This document shows, in pieces, positions 58,481 to 64,000 of a DNA stretch of 64,000 bases. The translations under genes were made by a program, and so were the position numbers. This stretch comes from Typha latifolia (taxonomy: Eukaryota > Streptophyta > Magnoliopsida > Poales > Typhaceae), in NCBI GenBank assembly GCA_019914945.1, contig CM034101.1:18425188-18489187 (forward strand). Direction: 5' to 3'. How positions within the stretch are numbered: the stretch's first letter is position 1; every line of letters starts with the position of its first letter. The notes beneath the pieces were generated by a model. It ran no database searches and had not been told where the DNA came from. It saw only the letters and a program-made list of their open reading frames with translations.

Positions 58481-58983
58481 ATGATCTTACCACCATTCAA
58501 TTTATATTTGATCATTTTCACCTGTACTACAAGCTCAATATCACTCTATGGCAATACCTACTGACATGTTGTCATCATGATGTTCGTCTATCTAACCTAG
58601 AAGATTATCTGGCACGATGGGTGCATCGATGGCTGACCGACATGCCTATGCTAATAACACAACAATTAGTACGGGTGAGCACACATCCCTTACTAATCAA
58701 GATCCAATGCCAACACAAGTTAGCACTCAACACATGTAGTTGGCTGATATTCATAACCAATATTGAAAGGTGTTCGAGGCGGTTGACTTGGCGGGGCAGC
58801 GCACTGACCGCGTGGGCGAACCGCCAAGGCAGTCTTGGTGGGCCAAGCGGCCCTAAAACTATTGCTCTCCCTCGATTGTCTCCCAAGCGGTGGCAAGAGA
58901 GAAGCTTATGAGAGTGAGTAGAAAAGCCACATGCTTGCCGCCGTCGTTCGCTTGAGAAGTGGATAGGCTCCTTCTTCTTCTTC

Positions 58984-58984
<1 letters not shown>

Positions 58985-59048
<64 letters not shown>
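58985..59048. repeat. (TTA)n microsatellite, about 21 units
   Basis: Uninterrupted TTA triplets over about 64 bp, which gives a spurious poly-Tyr frame on the plus strand. Confidence 0.97.
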
Positions 59049-61134
59049 CTTTTTCTCTCTTTATGCGTTGGAAACCTATTTCTCTTTCTTTTCTCTCTCT
59101 ATGTTAGAATCCTACCACTTCCTTCTTCAAAGCATCGTGGCCTGAAATGGAGTGGGTGCATGTCCTCTCACTCGGTCATGCTCTATATATACACGTATAG
59201 TTAATATGTGATCTTTTGTTATTAAGGTTGAAATTACTATTAAATGTTTATATATACTATATTAATATATAATATAATATATATATTATATATAATTATT
59301 ATTTATTTTTTCTATACTAAAACTGCTCGCCTTCCTCCTAGGCACTAGGCGATGAGGTGATGGCCCACCACCTGTAGCCGACATTCAATACAATTCTTAA
59401 TTGCAAGAGGCATCCCACCAATTAAAAAAGTAAGGCATCAAAAATCAATGAAAGTCAGCACAAGCATCAAAAGTAATGTTTATCACATGGTCGCCGGATC
59501 GACCAATCCAGGCCCGATCCGATCTCTCTCTCTCTCTTTTTTCTCACTCTCTCTTACTCTCTTTCTTTCACTCTTTTTTGCTCTCCTTATCATATCCTTT
59601 GTTTATCTTACGGAGAGATTTAGCTCCGACAAACTCCGATATATAATTTTTTAATTAATTAATTTATTTTTCTCTCAGTTTTTTTTATTTCTTCTTCTTC
59701 TTCTTCTTTCTTTTGTTTGATTTTCTTCCACTCACTCTCTTTCTAATATCTTCTTCTTTTCAATTTTTATTGCACCATAGTTTTTATTTCTTTATTTTCT
59801 TATTTTTGGTAAGCTTTTTTCTAAATTTTTAAAAAAATTACTGCATTTTAAAATGATATTTAGAATTTTACGTAATAGTGATTGCGAAGGTAACTATCAT
59901 GACAAATTATGTTGTGCCTACCACGGTATTTACAATGGGGGGGTGGGTGGCGAGAGGGCTATGGCAGTGTGCAACAGTACCGAGTGTCATTGCAGGCTTG
60001 GACAATCATACTGACCCACAAAATTTCACTTCTCAAAATGTATTTAGAACATTGCTCATGCCAGGGTCCTTTTGAGGTATCAGGAGAGAGGCAAAGAACG
60101 GCTACAACAGCTGGCAAACTGAGGGAGGTTAGTTAAGTCCGAAACCTAACTCAAGAACTCCTCTTCTTTCTTCCCAATCCCTTCACCTACGGATCAAGCC
60201 CTATGATCATCCTCTCTTACTTCTTCCTTTGTGTGCCTCCATAGAAGCTCATTCTTTCGCCATCTGACACCAATGAAAAGGGATTTTTTTTTTTAAACTC
60301 TCCCTTGTTGGTACAAATGTCAAACATCGAGTCTAGATGACATGAGCAATGCTAGGAGGAACATAAATATTTGACTTAAATAGGGTAGCCATAAAGACTA
60401 AGGACAAGTACCTGCAAAACTCAAAAACCTTAATAAAAGATGACAATTGATACCATTAAGGATAAGGAACTTGATACTCGTTGAAGTAGAAAGATCATTA
60501 CTATCAACAATCTAGATTAAGAAAAAGTCATACTACAAGAAAGTCTAGTTGCAACGGCGCAACTGTTCATAAGGAAATAGAATAATAGGAATATTAAGGG
60601 CACATATGCAGAAAGGACCATATAAATGTCAATATTGATCAATGTCTAGATGGGTTCAAATCAAGAGTTGCAGCCGCTATAACAAAATGAGAAAGGTGCA
60701 ACTCTCTGCCTTGAAAAGCAAGGAAGAATCAAAAGGACAACAAAATCAGCAAAAAGAAGAATAACAAATGATGTATCCGCAACAAGATATTCCAAGGAAG
60801 TGAACTATGGAGATAATGAAATTCAGTCATCATGGCAACAACCGCTAGATTGACGGAAAGAACATAAAGAAAATGATGAAGGAACTCAGGAAGACATGTC
60901 ATGTCAGTCAGGAGTGGAACAAAATGAGCTGCATCACGACCATTGTTCTTGTTAAGTGATCAAGGCAGCTATCAAGAAGGGACCGAACAAGCATATATAC
61001 GCCAAAGCATGGTGCATGCGGTTTGTCCTCCACCTCCTCATCCGTGACACTCCAAAGACAAAAGTATCATCGAAGCAATCAGCTAGAGAAAGAACATACC
61101 CGATTGACTTCCAAATCTTCAAGTGTTGACGTTC

Positions 61135-62574
61135 CTAATGATGCTTTGCCCTCCTTGCGATGCGATCGTATGATTCGTGCTTACCGGCCTTGTAGAAGGC
61201 ACTCTTCAACTTATCCATGGCGGATGAATGCAGCTTGATTCCCCTATCGAGCATATCCTCTGCGTAATTCCTCACCTCACTCAACCTACCAAAATTACGA
61301 AGCCCAATGAGCAGCTCGTTGGCGCTCTCGTCTGCAGGTATTATATACTCCTCTATGATGCACCTCCACACCTCGAGCGCAGACGGTGGGTCGTACTCGT
61401 CGAAGAACATCCTGATTGCCGCAGCACAGTTGGAGGGCGATGGCACCTGCTCATTCTTCCTCATCTCCGCAAGGAATCTCTCAGCTTCAGGGGCCCTCTT
61501 GTTCCTGACAAGGCACTCAAAGATGGTGTTGTAGGTGAAAGAGTTGGGGAAGGCACCGTGGAACGGCATCGCATCTAGGAGCCGGTAGGCTGAATTGATG
61601 TCACGGTTGTCGCAGAGGAGGGCGATCATGGAGTTGTACATGACGGGGTTGGGGACGAGGCCGGAGTCGGTCACCATGATGTCCCAGAGGGCGAGGGCGT
61701 GGGCGTGATCCTTCTGCTTGACAAGGATGTCGAGGGCAGCGCCAAAGAACTTGAGGCCAGGGAGACAGCTCTTTCCCTTCATGACCTTGAGGAACTTGAG
61801 GGCCTCGTCAGCCTGCGCGCCGCGGACAAGGGTGGTGAGAAAGGAGTCGTAGGCAGACATGTTACGGGCGTCCCAGCCGATGCGGACGATCATCTCGCCG
61901 AATGTGCTCTTTGAGCGGGCGAAGTTGCCTTCCTTCTCCCATCCCTCCAGTAGGATGGCGAAGGTGTCGGCGTCGGGAGGTATCTTGGCCTTGACGCGGT
62001 CGAAGAAGTCGGCGGCGTCGGCAGTGTGGCCGTCCTCGCGGCACATGGCGCTGAGAAGGGCGTTGACGGCGACGACGTCTTGGGGAACTCCGTATCGGTC
62101 CATGACGTCGAAGGTCATGATGGCCTCCTTGAGGCGGCCGGTGGAGCAGTATGAGGAGAAGGCCGAAACGAAGGTGGCAACGGAGAGGGCGACGGGCTCC
62201 TGACGCATGGATCGGATGGCGTCCCACATGGGCTCGAAGAGGGCGTTCTTACCAAGGATGTCGACCATCAGGTTCCAGGCGTAGGAGCTGTGTTTGATCG
62301 AAAGGCCAGACCAGCGGAAGAAGCGGACGGCGGCGGCCGGGGAGGCGTAGGAGAGGCGGAGAACCGACTCCACCACCTCCGGCGTGGGGGGTATACCGCA
62401 CCCGGAGAGGACCGCCTCCACCTCCGAAGGCTGGACGCGGGATAGGATCTCACGGAAAGCGACCACTCGAGAGTCCGAGGACGACGCCGGCGGCGGAGCC
62501 GTCCCATCCATTGCCGCCGCGGCGGTGGGGAGAGGGTTCCTACTAAGAAGGGTTTCGGCTTTCAGCACGGCCAT
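61135..62574 (-). CDS. P-class pentatricopeptide repeat protein, probably mitochondrial
   Basis: Intronless frame of 479 residues from the ATG at 62574. The open frame runs further up to 62700 but without an ATG. The start MAVLKAETLLSRNPLPTAAA is rich in Ala and Leu with Lys and Arg, as in mitochondrial presequences; another in-frame ATG lies at 62511. About ten 35-residue PPR units follow, with typical motifs such as YAWNLMVDILGK, VVAVNALLSAMCRE, DTFAILLEGWEKEGN, PVMYNSMIALLC and SFTYNTIFECLVRN. There is no E or DYW extension, so it belongs to the P class, known to stabilise or process organelle transcripts. Its RNA target is unknown. It lies 0.5 kb downstream of COG6 on the same strand. Confidence 0.9.
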   Translation of the reverse strand: MAVLKAETLLSRNPLPTAAAAMDGTAPPPASSSDSRVVAFREILSRVQPSEVEAVLSGCGIPPTPEVVESVLRLSYASPAAAVRFFRWSGLSIKHSSYAWNLMVDILGKNALFEPMWDAIRSMRQEPVALSVATFVSAFSSYCSTGRLKEAIMTFDVMDRYGVPQDVVAVNALLSAMCREDGHTADAADFFDRVKAKIPPDADTFAILLEGWEKEGNFARSKSTFGEMIVRIGWDARNMSAYDSFLTTLVRGAQADEALKFLKVMKGKSCLPGLKFFGAALDILVKQKDHAHALALWDIMVTDSGLVPNPVMYNSMIALLCDNRDINSAYRLLDAMPFHGAFPNSFTYNTIFECLVRNKRAPEAERFLAEMRKNEQVPSPSNCAAAIRMFFDEYDPPSALEVWRCIIEEYIIPADESANELLIGLRNFGRLSEVRNYAEDMLDRGIKLHSSAMDKLKSAFYKAGKHESYDRIARRAKHH

Positions 62575-63082
62575 CCCAATCCAGTGTTCCGCCCCAGCGG
62601 AGGGGAATAAAACAACTGGCTCGGTTTGGACTGCAGGGCCAGTAGTCGGTCGAAAACGAGCCCAGTATGCAAAGCAAGTCCACACGAACTCATTTGTCAC
62701 GGCTCATATTTAATCACCGGGGAATGGAATTAAATCCTGCAGCGGCCCTTCCAGGTTTCTGAATTCTGATCTAAAGTGAAATTCATAACTGCAATTTACT
62801 TCAACAAATAAATAAATAAAACATAACTACGATCAAACCACCCTCGTCGTCGGCAAATTACAAAAAAGAAAAGAAGCTTAACAAGCAGAATAATGAATAG
62901 TATACTACTACTGTATTCCACCACTAGAGATCCAATTACTATTTACCATTTTGCTGTTATCATACAAAAATGAATCGACAGCAATTTAGACTTCTAAATT
63001 TATAACAACAAATACCACATACTGAATCACAAATATAGAAAGCCTAGACTGATTAAGCATATAAGCAGCCTCCAGAGGAGCC
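62575..63082. other. Short spacer between COG6 and the PPR gene
   Basis: Should hold the COG6 3' untranslated region and the PPR promoter. AT-rich from about 62780 on. No extra gene seen. Confidence 0.5.
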
Positions 63083-63601
63083 TCAAATTTCCAACATGGT
63101 CCTTATCTGATCAGGTGAATGCCTCACCAAAGACCTGGGATCAGGGTAACAGTTATTCGGGTCCATTACTGCTTTATATATGAGCTCATAAGATCCTGCA
63201 AGTGCCCTTGCCATGCTAGTACATGCATCAGAACGCAACCGAGGAACTTGCAACTGCTCAAACTCTGGTAGAGAACCTTCAGTCCCAGTCACTAGTCCAA
63301 GGAATGCTCTTAAGCATTCTGATACCATCTGGGGTGACATGTCGCTGTAACTTGCTAAGGGCGTAGGTTCATTATTGCTGGCATCAACAATCAAGTCCCG
63401 GAAGTAAGACATCTTATTCAACAGCCCACATCGCCTTAGAATGGCTTCTACTTCTTTCTCAACAAGGGCATTTATATGCATCTCAATCATAGAGGACAAG
63501 CTATTCACATAATTTGCAGCTACTTCTTGTCCTATCAGTGGTTCCTGAATAGCTGACAAACAGTTGATGAGGTAGATTGTAGACGAAGTTTCAGCAGCAC
63601 T
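63083..63601 (-). CDS. COG6: COG6, conserved oligomeric Golgi complex subunit 6 (last exon only)
   Basis: The last exon encodes the final 172 residues and begins after a TGCAG acceptor at 63602-63604. The family's C-terminal signature is clear: ECLRAFLGLVTGTEGSLPEF, then EQLQVPRLRSDA, then ARALAGSYELIYKAV, and the end YPDPRSLVRHSPDQIRTMLE. COG6 is part of lobe B of the COG tether, which keeps Golgi enzymes in place through retrograde vesicle capture. The earlier exons run off the right edge; I could not identify another exon between 63605 and 64000. Nothing looks broken in the part seen. Confidence 0.9.
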   Translation of the reverse strand, partial: SAAETSSTIYLINCLSAIQEPLIGQEVAANYVNSLSSMIEMHINALVEKEVEAILRRCGLLNKMSYFRDLIVDASNNEPTPLASYSDMSPQMVSECLRAFLGLVTGTEGSLPEFEQLQVPRLRSDACTSMARALAGSYELIYKAVMDPNNCYPDPRSLVRHSPDQIRTMLEI

Positions 63602-64000
63602 CTGCATTCAGTAAATAATACATAAAAAACTTGGAATTAGAACTAAAATGTCAATGCCACAGACTCACACGTAAGAAGAACTACCCTACAAAAAATATTA
63701 TTAAATGCACAAGTTTGTCAACACAATCTGCCGTGCTTTATTAACTTAATGATTCCATTATAGAAATAGAAATGTTTAATGAGTTACTGGCATCAATAAT
63801 TCCAGTTAAATTTGTGAAGAACAAGACAAAAATGTACCTGGGTCAGGATAAAAATAAGAAATGTTTCTATTAGACACAAATTAGGTGTAGCACCCATGGA
63901 GCATAAGTGATGTGAGAATAGCTTTCAGAGACTATACAGTGAAGCAACGAGTGGCTTCACTCAAGAGGAGGATTCTTTTGGGAAGGGAAGACCAAAACCA
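63602..64000. other. COG6 intron, to window edge
   Basis: AT-rich sequence with no exon that I can support. A CAG|GTACAT site near 63839 could be an acceptor or donor, but no family sequence is adjacent. Confidence 0.4.

Larger units (their letters stand above)
56540..61134. other. Repeat-rich intergenic region
   Basis: Contains a transposon-like piece around 57895-58070, a 140-bp tandem duplication, GC-richer repeat ends near 58770-58860 and 59325-59380 (both built on aggcg/cgcc words), a long (TTA)n tract and CT-rich runs near 59520-59590 and 59690-59760. No complete gene is supported; the right end should include the 3' untranslated region of the PPR gene. Confidence 0.4.

Noticed and set aside
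58959..59204. Plus-strand poly-Tyr frame
   Set aside because: Translation of the TTA/TAT microsatellite.
61859..62713. Long antisense frames over the second PPR gene
   Set aside because: Shadows of the GC-rich PPR coding sequence.

Overview
This window looks like nuclear DNA from a monocot plant, possibly a palm. The evidence is plant-only gene families (PPR editing factors, a PRONE-type RopGEF, a BAHD acyltransferase, a SYP2 syntaxin), GT-AG introns with T-rich 3' ends, GC-rich coding sequence in AT-rich surroundings, and many long (GA)n, (TA)n and (ATT)n tracts. The species is an inference. Nothing prokaryotic, viral or CRISPR-like was seen.

Layout, left to right. 1-234: open frame running off the left edge, unrecognised. 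1650-4115 (-): intronless E-class PPR protein like AEF1/MPR25. 5257-8229: probable solo LTR of a Ty3/gypsy element. 8575-9994 (-): decayed coding remnant. About 10895-12335: a 1.4-kb inverted repeat (foldback element) ending just upstream of a two-exon DNA polymerase delta subunit 4 gene (12518-12952, +). 13870-17629 (-): complete five-exon CPSF73-I, the pre-mRNA 3'-end endonuclease, convergent with POLD4. 18500-19640: transposon debris. 19993-30074 (-): 18-exon YAK1-type DYRK kinase. 32007-37335 (-): seven-exon RopGEF14-like gene with a probable GC-AG intron. 37336-41570: gene-poor, rich in simple repeats. 41726-43436 (+): two-exon BAHD acyltransferase with a clear TATA box. 44900-45660 (-): LINE remnant. 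48011-54340 (-): seven-exon SYP21/SYP22-like Qa-SNARE. 54400-61100: mostly repeats, with a possible tiny multi-exon gene at 55569-56539. 61135-62574 (-): intronless P-class PPR protein. 63083-63601 (-): last exon of COG6, whose other exons lie beyond the right edge.

The genes do not form one pathway. They are housekeeping and signalling genes: organelle RNA processing (two PPRs), DNA replication (POLD4), mRNA 3'-end formation (CPSF73-I), growth signalling (YAK1, RopGEF), membrane traffic (SYP2, COG6) and specialised metabolism (BAHD). Exon models were built by hand from splice sites, reading phase and remembered family sequence; no search was run. The most unusual structures are the inverted repeat at the POLD4 promoter, the GC-AG intron, recent tandem duplications inside introns, short uORFs before YAK1, and the candidate hidden small gene.
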